A stretch of DNA of 64,000 nt from Mesonia sp008017825 (GTDB lineage: Bacteria; Bacteroidota; Bacteroidia; Flavobacteriales; Flavobacteriaceae). Positions 15,783-25,527 of the stretch are shown in pieces (within the stretch, counting starts at the first letter, position 1; every line of letters starts with the position of its first letter). The DNA lies in contig NZ_VRLS01000010.1 of assembly GCF_008017825.1 (NCBI RefSeq), positions 33,446 through 97,445 of the forward strand, in the 5' to 3' direction. The translations under genes were made by a program, and so were the position numbers. The notes below the pieces were generated by a model. That model saw only the letters and a program-made list of their open reading frames with translations, was not told the DNA's origin and made no database searches.

Positions 15783-16598
15783 CTAATTATCACCCAATAT
15801 AAGTGGCATACCATTATCTGAATTACCGATAATCACAGTTTTTGCATTATTCGATTTAGAAAGTTCTATCGTGGCCTGAATTCCTTTTTCTTGTAATACC
15901 TTATCGGTAAGAGACTGACTTAGGATGCTATTTGCTCTAGCTTTACCTTCAGCTTCAATCTTTTGACGTTCTGCTTCTTTTGTAGCTTTCGTCAATCTAA
16001 ATTCATATTCTAAAGATTCTTGCTCTTGTCTTAACTTACGCTCAATAGCATCTTTAATTGTAGTTGGTAAAGACACATCTCGCACCAATACTTCATTAAC
16101 TTGTACATACTGATCTTTTAAAAGAATTTGAGTTTCTTCTAAGATTTCATTCTGTATCGCTTCTCTTTTACTGGCATACAATTGCTCAGGACTATATCTC
16201 CCTACCACTGCTCTAGCTGCAGATCTTACAGCAGGTTTAAGTAAACGCTCAATATATTTTTCTCCTTTTTCTTTGTGTAATTTTCCTAAATCTGCATATT
16301 TAGGTTGAAACCAAGTTGAGGCATCTAATCTAATTTCCAATCCGTTAGAACTTAAAACTTGCATTTTTTCTTCTAAAGATTGTTGTCTTGCTTCATAAAC
16401 AAAAACACTGTTCCAAGGAGCAACAAAGTGAAACCCTTCACTTAATGGCGGTTCATCATCTACAACTCCACCATCAAAGGTTTTATAAAGTACCCCTGCC
16501 TCTCCAGAGCCAATGGTTACTGTACTTTTAAAAATTAAAATAACTACTACAATCCCAATAAATACTATTGGCAATGCTATTTTGGGTAATCTTTCCAT
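15783..16598 (-). CDS. prohibitin-like SPFH/band 7 protein
   Basis: A 271-residue membrane-anchored protein with one N-terminal transmembrane segment (about residues 7-27, IALPIVFIGIVVVILIF), then the SPFH domain (VTIGSGEAGVLYKTFDGG, FVAPWNSVFVYEARQQ, VVGRYSPEQLYASKREAIQNEILEE). A long charged helix follows (RKLRQEQESLEYEFRLTKATKEAERQKIEAEGKARAN), as in prohibitins that form membrane ring oligomers. Bacterial members often act with membrane proteases such as FtsH, but no partner is adjacent. The VWA-like membrane gene ends 18 bases upstream, so the two may be co-transcribed. Confidence 0.85.
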   Translation of the reverse strand: MERLPKIALPIVFIGIVVVILIFKSTVTIGSGEAGVLYKTFDGGVVDDEPPLSEGFHFVAPWNSVFVYEARQQSLEEKMQVLSSNGLEIRLDASTWFQPKYADLGKLHKEKGEKYIERLLKPAVRSAARAVVGRYSPEQLYASKREAIQNEILEETQILLKDQYVQVNEVLVRDVSLPTTIKDAIERKLRQEQESLEYEFRLTKATKEAERQKIEAEGKARANSILSQSLTDKVLQEKGIQATIELSKSNNAKTVIIGNSDNGMPLILGDN

Positions 16599-16616
16599 AT
16601 TATCTTATTTATTAAT

Positions 16617-18644
16617 TTATATTAATCCTTTATATTTTCGGAAGAACCATTCCGCCGAAAGGCAAATTATAATTATACCTAAAAGGATTTTCCAATCTAT
16701 TAAACTGCTTTTTTTAACCTCGCTTTTTTGAACGGGTTGATATTTTTTGTTTTCAAGAAGTTGCTTAAAAAGTTGCTCGCTTTCAGATAAAAAATAAATT
16801 TTATCTTGACTTACTTGTGTCAGTTTCCCTACATCTGCATTTAAAAACTGCTTTTCTACTTCAAAATCTATAATGGTAAAACTGCCTGTTTTCTGAATAT
16901 TTTCCTCTTCAATAAAAACTTTGTAAGTATAATCACCAGGTTGAAGCTGACTTAAATTCACCTCATAAGTATTGTTCTGAAGTATAAAAGGGTATTCATT
17001 ATTCTTTTTAGTTTCTTTTTCTTTTACTGAAATATTTAATTTTGCACGATCATCAAAAGCATAGTTTTTATCAAAATACCCTGCCTGAATTATAATTTTA
17101 TCACCGAAATTATAAAATGGTTGTGCATCTACCGTTAGACGCTCTCTTCGTTTATTTGAAGAAAGGTATTGAATTAGCTTTCCTAAAAAATCATCATAAC
17201 TTTCAAAACTTTTTTGCTGAACAAAGCTTTTAGAACGCCATTGCCAACTATTTTCTCCGAATAAAAAACCTGTTTTTTGTTGATTTTCTTCTAAGGTTGC
17301 AATTACAGGAGTTTTGGTTTTTATTCCGTTTATATTCTGGTAAAGAAGTATTTGCGGTGTTTTATTAAAAGATATTCCGCCAAAATAATCTTGTAAAGGA
17401 GGGAAACTACCAAATTGAATATCGGGTTGCTGAAAGCTACTGTAACCCGAATTGTAACTGGGTTGAAATTCTTCTAATTGAGTAAATATTTCTTTACGGA
17501 AATTATCCTGACTCCTATTTAAAAAATCATAGTCAGTTTTTGTTCCTGTAATAATTAAAGAGTTTAAATTTTCCTTAGCTATTTGATCAAAAATGGTTTT
17601 AAAAAGAGGATTAGGTTGATACAAGATAACTAATTGATAATCTAACAAACTTCCTCGAAAATTAGAAACGAGTTCTATATTAGCTTCCCTTTGTTGATTA
17701 CTCTCTATAGACTTTTTAAGAGAACCTAGATCTGGATGTAAAAACGATGATAAAATTAAAACCTTCGTTTTTTCATCGATCACATCTACCAAAAACTTTT
17801 TAGTGTTATTAGCTATATTTTTCTCATTGTCGATCGTTTCTACACTAACTGTATAATTGAGTAAACCAATTTGATTGGCTGGTAATTTTATTTGTAGAAT
17901 TTCGCTTTTATCTTCTTTTGAAAATGTGACTTTCTGTGAAAAAACAGTTGAATTACCTAATTGAATAGAAACCTCTTTTTGCACTGCTTTTTCTCCTTTA
18001 TAATTTAAAAAAAGTTCTACAGGGAATTTATTATTTAGAAAGGCATATTTATTTACATTGACTCTTTCAATCTTTAAGTCACTATAACTCGTCGTATCAC
18101 CTACCGCAACTGCATAGATATCTTGTGGAAACTGAGAAGCTTTATACAAATAATCTTCGCCATAGGTTTGATTTCCGTCGGTTACTAAAACGGTGGGTGT
18201 TATTTGGCTTTCATAAATGTCTGCCAAATCATAAAATAAAGGAGTAATTTGGGTTTTGTTTTCCGTAAAGGAAAGTGTATCTAATTTTTTAATTTGCTCC
18301 CCGAAGCTATAATACTGAACATTAAACTTATTTTGTAATTCTTGGTGCTCTTTAATTTGTTGTACGAAGGAGAAAACCTTATTTTCTTCTTTAAAGTAAG
18401 CTATAGAGGAAGAATTATCTATCGCTACAACGAGGTTCGGTTTTTCTGTAGAAAGTTGAAGGGATTCTAAAGTTGGATTAATCAACAATAGAAAGAGTGA
18501 AAAGAGACTTAAAAAACGCAAAACACTGAAAATGATCCAGTGTTTTGGACGTTTCTTCTTTTTATTGAATAAATAAAATAATAAAGACAAACCTAACGCT
18601 GCAATTGCAGATAGAATAATAAAAATTAGGGTTTGTCCTGACAT
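16617..18644 (-). CDS. VWA-like membrane protein of unknown function
   Basis: A 675-residue protein with two N-terminal transmembrane segments (about 5-25 and 38-58) and one near the C-terminus (IDWKILLGIIIICLSAEWFF). Between them is a large exposed region beginning NLVVAIDNSSSIAYFKEENK. This looks like a von Willebrand A domain with a D-x-S-x-S MIDAS-like motif (DNSSS), followed by VLVTDGNQTYGEDY. It resembles a family found beside BatA-like genes in Bacteroidota; a comparable BatA-type protein is encoded at 40343-42277. The function is not established. It precedes the SPFH gene by 18 bases and follows fabG by 23. Confidence 0.65.
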   Translation of the reverse strand: MSGQTLIFIILSAIAALGLSLLFYLFNKKKKRPKHWIIFSVLRFLSLFSLFLLLINPTLESLQLSTEKPNLVVAIDNSSSIAYFKEENKVFSFVQQIKEHQELQNKFNVQYYSFGEQIKKLDTLSFTENKTQITPLFYDLADIYESQITPTVLVTDGNQTYGEDYLYKASQFPQDIYAVAVGDTTSYSDLKIERVNVNKYAFLNNKFPVELFLNYKGEKAVQKEVSIQLGNSTVFSQKVTFSKEDKSEILQIKLPANQIGLLNYTVSVETIDNEKNIANNTKKFLVDVIDEKTKVLILSSFLHPDLGSLKKSIESNQQREANIELVSNFRGSLLDYQLVILYQPNPLFKTIFDQIAKENLNSLIITGTKTDYDFLNRSQDNFRKEIFTQLEEFQPSYNSGYSSFQQPDIQFGSFPPLQDYFGGISFNKTPQILLYQNINGIKTKTPVIATLEENQQKTGFLFGENSWQWRSKSFVQQKSFESYDDFLGKLIQYLSSNKRRERLTVDAQPFYNFGDKIIIQAGYFDKNYAFDDRAKLNISVKEKETKKNNEYPFILQNNTYEVNLSQLQPGDYTYKVFIEEENIQKTGSFTIIDFEVEKQFLNADVGKLTQVSQDKIYFLSESEQLFKQLLENKKYQPVQKSEVKKSSLIDWKILLGIIIICLSAEWFFRKYKGLI

Positions 18645-18667
18645 TAAGTTACTTTATAATTGATTGG

Positions 18668-19414
18668 TTAGGTAAGCATACCGCCATCTACATTTAATAC
18701 TTGCCCTGTAATGTAACCACTAAGGTCACTACCTAAAAATACGCAAGCATTAGCTATATCTTCTGGGCTTCCTCCTCGTTTTAAAGGAATAGCATTTCTC
18801 CAACCTTCAACCGTTTTTTCGTCAAGTTTTGCAGTCATTTCTGTTTCGATAAATCCTGGCGCAATAACATTAGTTCTAATGTTACGAGAACCTAATTCTA
18901 AAGCCATAGATTTAGAAAAACCAATCATACCTGCCTTAGAAGCTGCATAATTTGCTTGGCCTGCATTTCCTTTTACTCCTACGACAGAACTCATATTAAT
19001 AATGCTTCCTTTACGTTGCTTAAGCATAGTACGTTGTACTGCTTTAGTCATGTTAAAAATTGATTTTAAGTTAACTTCTATAACTTTATCAAAATCTTCC
19101 TCGGTCATACGCATTAACAAATTGTCTTTGGTAATCCCTGCATTATTTACTAAAATATCTATACTAGAAAAGTCTTTATTTACGTCTTCTATTAGTTTTT
19201 GAGCATCTTCAAAATTGGCTGCATTACTTTTGTAACCTTTTGCTTTAATCCCTAAATCGGTTAATTCCTTTTCTAAATCTTGAGCTGCTTCTACAGAAGA
19301 ACTATAAGTAAAAGCTACATTTGCGCCGTGCTGAGCAAATATCATGGCAATTCCTTTACCTATTCCTCTACTAGCTCCAGTAATAATTGCATTTTTTCCT
19401 TCTAATAATTTCAT
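18668..19414 (-). CDS. fabG: 3-oxoacyl-[acyl-carrier-protein] reductase
   Basis: An NADPH-dependent short-chain dehydrogenase that reduces 3-oxoacyl-ACP in fatty acid elongation. The Rossmann motif is ITGASRGIGKGIA, the NNAG motif is LVNNAGITKDN, and the Ser-Tyr-Lys triad lies in MSSVVG and YAASKAG. The C-terminal GGMLT end is typical of FabG. The start was set at ATG 19414 (MKLLEGKNAIITG), which gives 248 residues as usual; the frame continues upstream only through non-conserved sequence. Downstream genes follow within 25 bases, so it probably leads a small operon. Confidence 0.9.
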   Translation of the reverse strand: MKLLEGKNAIITGASRGIGKGIAMIFAQHGANVAFTYSSSVEAAQDLEKELTDLGIKAKGYKSNAANFEDAQKLIEDVNKDFSSIDILVNNAGITKDNLLMRMTEEDFDKVIEVNLKSIFNMTKAVQRTMLKQRKGSIINMSSVVGVKGNAGQANYAASKAGMIGFSKSMALELGSRNIRTNVIAPGFIETEMTAKLDEKTVEGWRNAIPLKRGGSPEDIANACVFLGSDLSGYITGQVLNVDGGMLT

Positions 19415-19476
19415 AGTTGATGGTGTAATTAATAACCTAGCCTCAAATATAAGCAACTATAGCGGGAAGGCATAAA

Positions 19477-19504
19477 AAAACCTCTTGAGATTTCAAGAGG
19501 TTTT
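19477..19504 (-). terminator. terminator of the M16 peptidase gene
   Basis: A 12-bp stem (AAAACCTCTTGA with TCAAGAGGTTTT, 4-base loop) is followed on the minus strand by a run of seven Ts. It lies 22 bases after the peptidase stop codon. Confidence 0.85.
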
Positions 19505-19525
19505 CATATTTGTAAGGAGTTATAT

Positions 19526-22504
19526 TTATAACTTTAATTTATCTCCAGATTTTTCATAGTTAAACAAATAATCTACATCTAATTCTTCTACTTTCCCTAG
19601 TTTAGAAAGCGATTGCATATCTACATCTTTCTTGTTACCTATTACTAATACATTATATTCTTGTCCTTTAATATTATCGTTAAAGAAAGTTTTTAAATCT
19701 TCTAAAGACATGCCTTTTATAGTATTGTACATTTCTTTTCTATAGTCTTCTTCTAAACCTCTTTTCTTTAAACTTTCATAATTCCAGAAAATAGATGTTT
19801 TAGTAATTCTATTAGCAGCAATTTGTTTTAACGCCGCTTCTTTAGCCGACTGAAATTGCTCTTCAGCTTCTGGCATATTGGTCATTAACTCCATCATGGC
19901 ATCTACAGCTTGTGGCATCTTGTTGGCTTGAGTCCCTATATAAGCCATTACATAATTTGGCTTTTCTTTTTCATTTGCCATTTGGTAAGATGAATAGGCA
20001 GAGTAAGCTAAAGATTTTGATTCTCTAATTTCTTGAAAAACAATAGAGGAAAGACCGCTACCAAAATAGGTATTAAACAATTCGGTTGCTGCCATATTTT
20101 CAGCATCAAATTTATCTCCTTTTGCTAAGAAAACCATTTCACTTTGCACCATATCGTAATCTACAAAGTACACTTTCCCGCCAGTTTCTACCTCATTAAA
20201 CTTTTTAGCTTCTGGGTATTCCTTTAATTCACTTGGCAATTGGTGTTCTTTATCTAAAGAAGTCATGGCCTTATCTAAATCTTTTCCGTAATAAAAAATA
20301 CGTTGTTTGTAATTACGTAAGTCTTTAACTTTCTGAACCAATTCTTGTGGATTTTTAGATTTTAATTCAGCAGCTGAATAAATATCTCTTAACCTAGATT
20401 CTTCTCCATATTTACCGTAGTTCATTAATCCGTTAAATAAAATATTTCCTTTTTGTGTTTTATTATCTTCACGACCTTTTAAAATCTGCTCTACATACTT
20501 ATCATAGGTTTCTTGATTTGCTTCTGCATTTTGCCAAAGATCTTCTAGAAGTGATAAACCTGCTGGTAAATTCTCTTTTAAACCTGATAAACCAACGTAA
20601 GTTTTATCTGTTCCTGAGTTTACAAAATAATTAATTCCTAATTTATAGAATTCTTGTTTTACTTGCTCGGGTGATAACTTATTTGTTCCTAAATAATCTA
20701 GATAACCAGCAGCTAGAGAAATTTCTTTGTCGTTATCTTGACCCATATCAAAAATAAAGTACAAGTTGAACAAATCATTGTTTTCATTTTCTATGTAAGC
20801 TACGGGTAATCCGTTTTTGGTTTCTGAATTCCCTATAGCTTTTTTATAGTCAATATATTGTGGTTCTAAGGCAGGAGATTCTTCTTTGTTAAAATTTTGA
20901 ATGAATACAGATTGCTTATCGCGATTTAATTTTACCGGAGTTATTCCTGGGTTTTCAACTTTAGCGATGTTTGCATCTTCTCCTTTACGTTTATATACGA
21001 CAACATAATTGTCGTTGTAGTGCTCGTTAGCATAATTTACTAGTTCTTCTTTAGTAACTGATTTTAAACCTTCTATAAAATCTAATCTAGACTGCCAATC
21101 TTGAAAATGTATAAAAGCATCCATATAAGCGTAAGCTGTAGATGAAGCATTTTCATATTCACGAATTTCTGAAAGTTTTAAATCATTAATAACCGCTTCT
21201 ATCAACCAATCATCAAATTCTCCCTTTTTTATTTTTTCAACTTCTTCTAAGAGTAAAGCTTGAACTTCTTCTAGAGTTTGGTTTGCTTTTGGCATTCCAT
21301 AAAGAAGATGAAAACCGTAATCGTTATCAAAGTTTGTAAACGAAGATGCATTTTGTACTTTTTGCTGCTGATTTAAATCTAAATCGATTAAACCCGCTTG
21401 AGAATTTGCTAAAATATAATCGATTAAAGTTACTATTTTTTCATCCTTGCTACCTATTCCTCCAGTTCTAAACGCAACATAAACCGACTCTGATGTTGGT
21501 CCAAAAACTTCCTTTTCTACTGGAGAGGTAATAGGTTGTTCTTTCTTAAATGTTGGATGAGTAACCTCCTTCTTCTCATAGTTTCCAAAAGCGTCATTTA
21601 CTTTTTTTATAGTTCCATCAAAATCTATATCCCCTACCAAAACCACTGCCATATTATTTGGCACGTAATAGGTGTTGAAATAATTATGAATAGCTTCCAT
21701 AGATGGATTTTTTAAATGTTCAGACTTACCAATGGTGCTTTGCGTACCATAAGGGTGAGTTGGGAACAAACCTTCTAAGGTAGCTTGGTATTGCTTACGA
21801 CCATCGCTATCTTGACCGCGATTAAATTCTTCATAAACTGCTTCTAATTCTGTATGGAATAAACGTAAAACTAATGTACTAAAACGTTCACTTTCTACTT
21901 GTAACCATTTATTTAATTCATTTGAAGGAATTTTATTTACATAAACCGTTTGTTCATTAGAAGTAAATGCATTCGTACCTTCGGCTCCCAAAGAGGCTAC
22001 CATTTTGTCATATTCATTAGCAATAGAATATTCTGAAGCTTTTTGAGAAACACTATCTATTTGTTTATAAAGATTCAGTTTTTTCTCTTCGTCTTTTTCA
22101 GCTTTATGCATTTCATATAGATCTGAAATACTGTCTAAGAGTACTTTTTCTTTTTCCCAATCTTGAGTTCCAATTTTATGAGTTCCTTTGAAAACCATAT
22201 GCTCTAAGTAATGAGCCAAACCTGTGTTATCTGCAGGATCATAAGTAGAACCAGCTCTTACAGCAATTAAAGTTTGAATTTTGGGTTCTTCTTCATTTTT
22301 TCCTAAATAAACTTTAAGTCCGTTGTCTAAAGTATACAGTCGAAGCTCTGTGGGGTCATCTTTAAATGTTTGGTAAGCAAATCCAGCATCATCTGTATGC
22401 TGATATTTATTTTTATCTGAAGTTTCATTTTCTTTCTTTTCGCTACAACTGATAATTGCTAAGCTAGTTAAGAATAGAAAAAACGGTAAATAGATTTTTT
22501 TCAT
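19526..22504 (-). CDS. M16 family zinc metallopeptidase lipoprotein
   Basis: A 992-residue two-repeat pitrilysin/insulinase-type peptidase. The signal peptide ends in a lipobox with Cys20 (LAIISC), so it is predicted to be a lipoprotein. The inverted zinc motif HYLEH is at His98-Glu101-His102, with the downstream Glu in AVYEEFNRGQD. The second half (about residues 530-970) repeats the fold but lacks HxxEH, as is normal for the inactive half of this family. Such proteins degrade peptides in the periplasm or at the membrane. It sits alone between sucD's terminator and its own. Confidence 0.9.
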   Translation of the reverse strand: MKKIYLPFFLFLTSLAIISCSEKKENETSDKNKYQHTDDAGFAYQTFKDDPTELRLYTLDNGLKVYLGKNEEEPKIQTLIAVRAGSTYDPADNTGLAHYLEHMVFKGTHKIGTQDWEKEKVLLDSISDLYEMHKAEKDEEKKLNLYKQIDSVSQKASEYSIANEYDKMVASLGAEGTNAFTSNEQTVYVNKIPSNELNKWLQVESERFSTLVLRLFHTELEAVYEEFNRGQDSDGRKQYQATLEGLFPTHPYGTQSTIGKSEHLKNPSMEAIHNYFNTYYVPNNMAVVLVGDIDFDGTIKKVNDAFGNYEKKEVTHPTFKKEQPITSPVEKEVFGPTSESVYVAFRTGGIGSKDEKIVTLIDYILANSQAGLIDLDLNQQQKVQNASSFTNFDNDYGFHLLYGMPKANQTLEEVQALLLEEVEKIKKGEFDDWLIEAVINDLKLSEIREYENASSTAYAYMDAFIHFQDWQSRLDFIEGLKSVTKEELVNYANEHYNDNYVVVYKRKGEDANIAKVENPGITPVKLNRDKQSVFIQNFNKEESPALEPQYIDYKKAIGNSETKNGLPVAYIENENNDLFNLYFIFDMGQDNDKEISLAAGYLDYLGTNKLSPEQVKQEFYKLGINYFVNSGTDKTYVGLSGLKENLPAGLSLLEDLWQNAEANQETYDKYVEQILKGREDNKTQKGNILFNGLMNYGKYGEESRLRDIYSAAELKSKNPQELVQKVKDLRNYKQRIFYYGKDLDKAMTSLDKEHQLPSELKEYPEAKKFNEVETGGKVYFVDYDMVQSEMVFLAKGDKFDAENMAATELFNTYFGSGLSSIVFQEIRESKSLAYSAYSSYQMANEKEKPNYVMAYIGTQANKMPQAVDAMMELMTNMPEAEEQFQSAKEAALKQIAANRITKTSIFWNYESLKKRGLEEDYRKEMYNTIKGMSLEDLKTFFNDNIKGQEYNVLVIGNKKDVDMQSLSKLGKVEELDVDYLFNYEKSGDKLKL

Positions 22505-22542
22505 TATTTTAAATAATTAGTTAAGAGATGGTTAAAAATAAA

Positions 22543-22578
22543 AAAAGTTCGTTAGTAAATACTTACTAACGAACTTTT
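22543..22578 (-). terminator. terminator of sucD
   Basis: A perfect 16-bp stem (22543-22558 with 22563-22578, loop ATAC) is followed on the minus strand by a T-rich stretch. It lies about 40 bases after the sucD stop. Confidence 0.85.
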
Positions 22579-22616
22579 ATATAAATTAAATCTATTAAAT
22601 TTTAACAAATTTAATA

Positions 22617-23489
22617 TTAGCCTAATACTTCAGCTACTTTTTTACCTATTTCTGCTGGAGAATCCACTACGTGAATACCACATTCTCTCATAATTTTCTT
22701 TTTAGCTTGAGCAGTATCTTCACTACCTCCTACAATAGCTCCTGCGTGTCCCATAGTTCTTCCTGCTGGAGCAGTTTCTCCTGCGATAAAACCTACGATT
22801 GGTTTTTTAGAACCACTTGCTTTGTACCACTCTGCTGCATCTGCTTCTAATTGACCGCCAATTTCTCCGATCATTACAACACATTCAGTCTCTTCGTCGT
22901 TAATCAATAACTCAACAGCTTCTTTTGTTGTCGTCCCAATAATTGGATCTCCACCAATACCTATGGCAGTAGTTATACCTAACCCTTGCTTTACAACTTG
23001 GTCTGCAGCTTCATAAGTTAATGTACCTGATTTTGATACAATTCCTACTTTTCCTTTCTTGAAAACAAAACCTGGCATAATACCAACTTTAGCTTCACCT
23101 GGAGTAATTACACCTGGACAGTTAGGACCTATTAATCTACATTCTTTATCTTTAATATATTCTGCAGCTTTAATCATATCTGCAACAGGAATACCTTCTG
23201 TAATGGTAATGATTACTTTAATACCTGCATCTGCTGCTTCCATAATAGCATCTGCTGCAAAAGCTGGTGGTACAAAAATAATAGTAGTATCTGCATTAAC
23301 TTCTTTCACCGCTTCGGCTACAGTATTAAAAACAGGCTTGTCTAGGTGTTTTTGCCCTCCTTTTCCTGGAGTAACTCCACCTACTACATTTGTACCGTAT
23401 TCAATCATTTGTTCAGCGTGAAAAGTTCCTTCACTTCCGGTAAAACCTTGAACGATTATATTTGAATCTTTATTTACTAAAACACTCAT
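22617..23489 (-). CDS. sucD: succinate-CoA ligase, alpha subunit
   Basis: The alpha subunit of succinyl-CoA synthetase, which carries CoA binding and the phosphohistidine of this TCA-cycle step. The N-terminus has the CoA-binding pattern IIVQGFTGSEGTFHAEQMIEYG. The central GPNCPGVITPGEAKVGIMPG and IGIGGDPIIGTTT match the family, and GRTMGHAGAIVGG contains the phosphorylated His (near residue 246). The 290-residue length is normal. The beta subunit gene is not in this window. It lies 104 bases downstream of the SnoaL-like gene. Confidence 0.95.
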   Translation of the reverse strand: MSVLVNKDSNIIVQGFTGSEGTFHAEQMIEYGTNVVGGVTPGKGGQKHLDKPVFNTVAEAVKEVNADTTIIFVPPAFAADAIMEAADAGIKVIITITEGIPVADMIKAAEYIKDKECRLIGPNCPGVITPGEAKVGIMPGFVFKKGKVGIVSKSGTLTYEAADQVVKQGLGITTAIGIGGDPIIGTTTKEAVELLINDEETECVVMIGEIGGQLEADAAEWYKASGSKKPIVGFIAGETAPAGRTMGHAGAIVGGSEDTAQAKKKIMRECGIHVVDSPAEIGKKVAEVLG

Positions 23490-23593
23490 TTTACTAGTTG
23501 GTTTTATTAATTGTTTTCTATTTCAGTTTACTACGTCTTATTTTATAAGTAGCTGCGCAAAGGTAACTTTTTTACTACAGCTTTGAAAAAAAA

Positions 23594-24007
23594 TTAGGCT
23601 TTTACCTTCTCATAAGAATTATCTTTTTCGTCTTGGTCCTTAAAAGGCTGACTTACTTGATATCCTCTGTATAATTTTTCATCTTTTATCTCCCAAATAC
23701 AAATAAAATGAGCAATTCCTATCTCTTCATCTGGATTCTCTATAGGATGCACATAATACTTATAACGAATGGTTACAGTATCATTGTCTTGAAGTAAGTG
23801 ACTTACTTCAATTTTAAGTTCTTTATAGTTTTTTCTAATATCTGCGAAAAAGTCAGAAATTTTATCAAAACCTAGATTAGTAAGACCTTCAATTCCATTC
23901 CACGTTAAAACAGCATTTGGGTGAAAGTATTTTTCTATGATTGATGCATCATTTGCTATATCTGAATCATAAAATTCTCTAACAATATCCTTAGCTTGTT
24001 TCATCAT
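23594..24007 (-). CDS. SnoaL-like / NTF2-fold protein
   Basis: 137 residues of the NTF2-like cone fold: an N-terminal helix with KDIVREFYDSDIANDASIIEKYFHPNAVLTWNG, then four beta-strand segments (VSHLLQDNDTVTIRYKYYVHP, IGIAHFICIWEIKDEKLYRGYQVS). Such proteins serve as small enzymes or ligand binders, and no catalytic set is conclusive here. Its ATG shares one base with the stop of the LpxD-like gene, which implies translational coupling to the lipid A cluster. Confidence 0.7.
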   Translation of the reverse strand: MMKQAKDIVREFYDSDIANDASIIEKYFHPNAVLTWNGIEGLTNLGFDKISDFFADIRKNYKELKIEVSHLLQDNDTVTIRYKYYVHPIENPDEEIGIAHFICIWEIKDEKLYRGYQVSQPFKDQDEKDNSYEKVKA

Positions 24008-24942
24008 TACAACTTATCTATTTTTTCAATTAAACTTGGTATTAAGCGTATAGAAGCAATTTCTTTATATTTTTTTCTAAAACTGTCTGCTGGCGTTCCA
24101 AAATAAGAGGTATTCCCCGCAAGTGATTTACTTACTCCGCTTTGCGCGGAAATAACTGCTTTTTTACCAATAATAATTCCGCTAGTGATCCCTACTTGTC
24201 CCCATATAGTCACTTCATCTTCTATAACTACACAACCAGCAATACCTACTTGAGAAGCTATCAAACACTTCTTACCAATAATCGTATCATGACCTATCTG
24301 TACTTGATTATCTATTTTAGAACCTTCACCAATTGTAGTTTCTCCAGTTACTCCTCTATCAATAGTACAAGCAGCTCCTATATCTACGTTATCTTCAATA
24401 ACCACTTTCCCTCCAGATTTTAATTTATCAAAACCTTCAGGTCTGTTTTTGTAATAAAAAGCATCACCACCTAAAACAGTTCCCGCATGTATGGTGACAT
24501 TATCGCCTATTATTGTATGATCATAAATACTCACATTAGAATGAATAATACAATTCTTACCTATGCGAACGTGATTACCAATAAATACATTTGGCTGAAT
24601 GGTTGTTCCCTCTCCTACTTCCGCGGAAGCTGAAATTTGTTGAGTAGAATTTTTAAAGGGTTTAAAAAACGTAGTGAGTTTATTAAAGTCTCTAAATGGA
24701 TCGTCTGAAATTAATAAAGCTTTTCCTTTTGGACATTCTACGTTCTTATTGATAAGAATTACCGTCGCAGCGGAATTTAAAGCTTTATCGTAGTATTTTG
24801 GATGATCTACAAATACAATATCTCCTTCCCTAACGACATGGATCTCATTCATTCCCCATACAGGGAAATCTTTATCGCCTACAAACTCTGATTGAATAAT
24901 TGTAGCAATTTGCTGAAGGGTATGTTGTTGAGGAAAATTCAT
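24007..24942 (-). CDS. second LpxD-like UDP-GlcNAc N-acyltransferase paralogue
   Basis: A 311-residue hexapeptide-repeat acyltransferase with the two-domain layout of LpxD. The N-terminal uridine-binding region is about residues 1-95 (FVDHPKYYDKALNSAATVILI), followed by a left-handed beta-helix (VFIGNHVRIGKNCIIHSNVSIYD, VQIGHDTIIGKKCLIASQVGIAG). The catalytic-type His of LpxD is at the QIGHDT position, where the true LpxD reads QIAHNV. Bona fide lpxD is three genes upstream (27710-28741), so this is a paralogue and may add a different acyl chain or act on another UDP-sugar. It follows efp by 6 bases. Confidence 0.8.
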   Translation of the reverse strand: MNFPQQHTLQQIATIIQSEFVGDKDFPVWGMNEIHVVREGDIVFVDHPKYYDKALNSAATVILINKNVECPKGKALLISDDPFRDFNKLTTFFKPFKNSTQQISASAEVGEGTTIQPNVFIGNHVRIGKNCIIHSNVSIYDHTIIGDNVTIHAGTVLGGDAFYYKNRPEGFDKLKSGGKVVIEDNVDIGAACTIDRGVTGETTIGEGSKIDNQVQIGHDTIIGKKCLIASQVGIAGCVVIEDEVTIWGQVGITSGIIIGKKAVISAQSGVSKSLAGNTSYFGTPADSFRKKYKEIASIRLIPSLIEKIDKL

Positions 24943-24948
24943 CTCAAA

Positions 24949-25515
24949 TTACTCTTTGATACGTTCTTTGTAAGTTCCTTTATCGGTTTCTACCTTTATT
25001 TTATCTCCCTCATTTATAAAAAGTGGAACGTTTACCTCAGCACCAGTTTCTACTGTTGCTGGTTTTGTAGCATTCGTTGCTGTATTTCCTTTTACACCAG
25101 GTTCTGTATGTGTTACTTCAAGAATTACACTTGGTGGCATTTCTACAGAAAGCGGCATATTATCTTCTGAATTGATAATTACGGTTACCACTTCTCCTTC
25201 TTTTAATAATCCAGGGGTGTCTAAAGCAGACTCTAATAATCTAATTTGAGTATAATCTTCAGTATTCATAAAATGATAAAATTCTCCATCATTATATAAA
25301 AATTGAAATTTATGAGTTTCTACACGAACATCATCAATCTTATGTCCTGCAGAAAAAGTGTTTTCTAAAATTTTTCCGTTAGTAACACTTTTCATTTTTG
25401 TTCTTACAAATGCTGGACCTTTTCCTGGTTTAACATGTAAAAACTCTATAATTTTATATATATCATGATTGTATTTAATACACAATCCGTTTCTAATATC
25501 ACTAGTCGTTGCCAT
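24949..25515 (-). CDS. efp: elongation factor P
   Basis: Rescues ribosomes stalled at polyproline stretches. The 188-residue protein has the KOW-like domain I with KPGKGPAF, where Lys32 is the tip residue that is modified in many bacteria. OB domains II and III follow (NSEDNMPLSVEMPPSVILEVTHTEPGVKG is the diagnostic domain II/III junction). It sits inside the lipid A gene block, 12 bases after lpxA. Confidence 0.95.
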   Translation of the reverse strand: MATTSDIRNGLCIKYNHDIYKIIEFLHVKPGKGPAFVRTKMKSVTNGKILENTFSAGHKIDDVRVETHKFQFLYNDGEFYHFMNTEDYTQIRLLESALDTPGLLKEGEVVTVIINSEDNMPLSVEMPPSVILEVTHTEPGVKGNTATNATKPATVETGAEVNVPLFINEGDKIKVETDKGTYKERIKE

Positions 25516-25527
25516 TCTGTTTTGTTT

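Noticed and set aside
23059..23421. plus-strand frame of 120 codons
   Set aside because: It is antisense to sucD, and its regular Ala/Pro-rich composition is a mirror of sucD codons.
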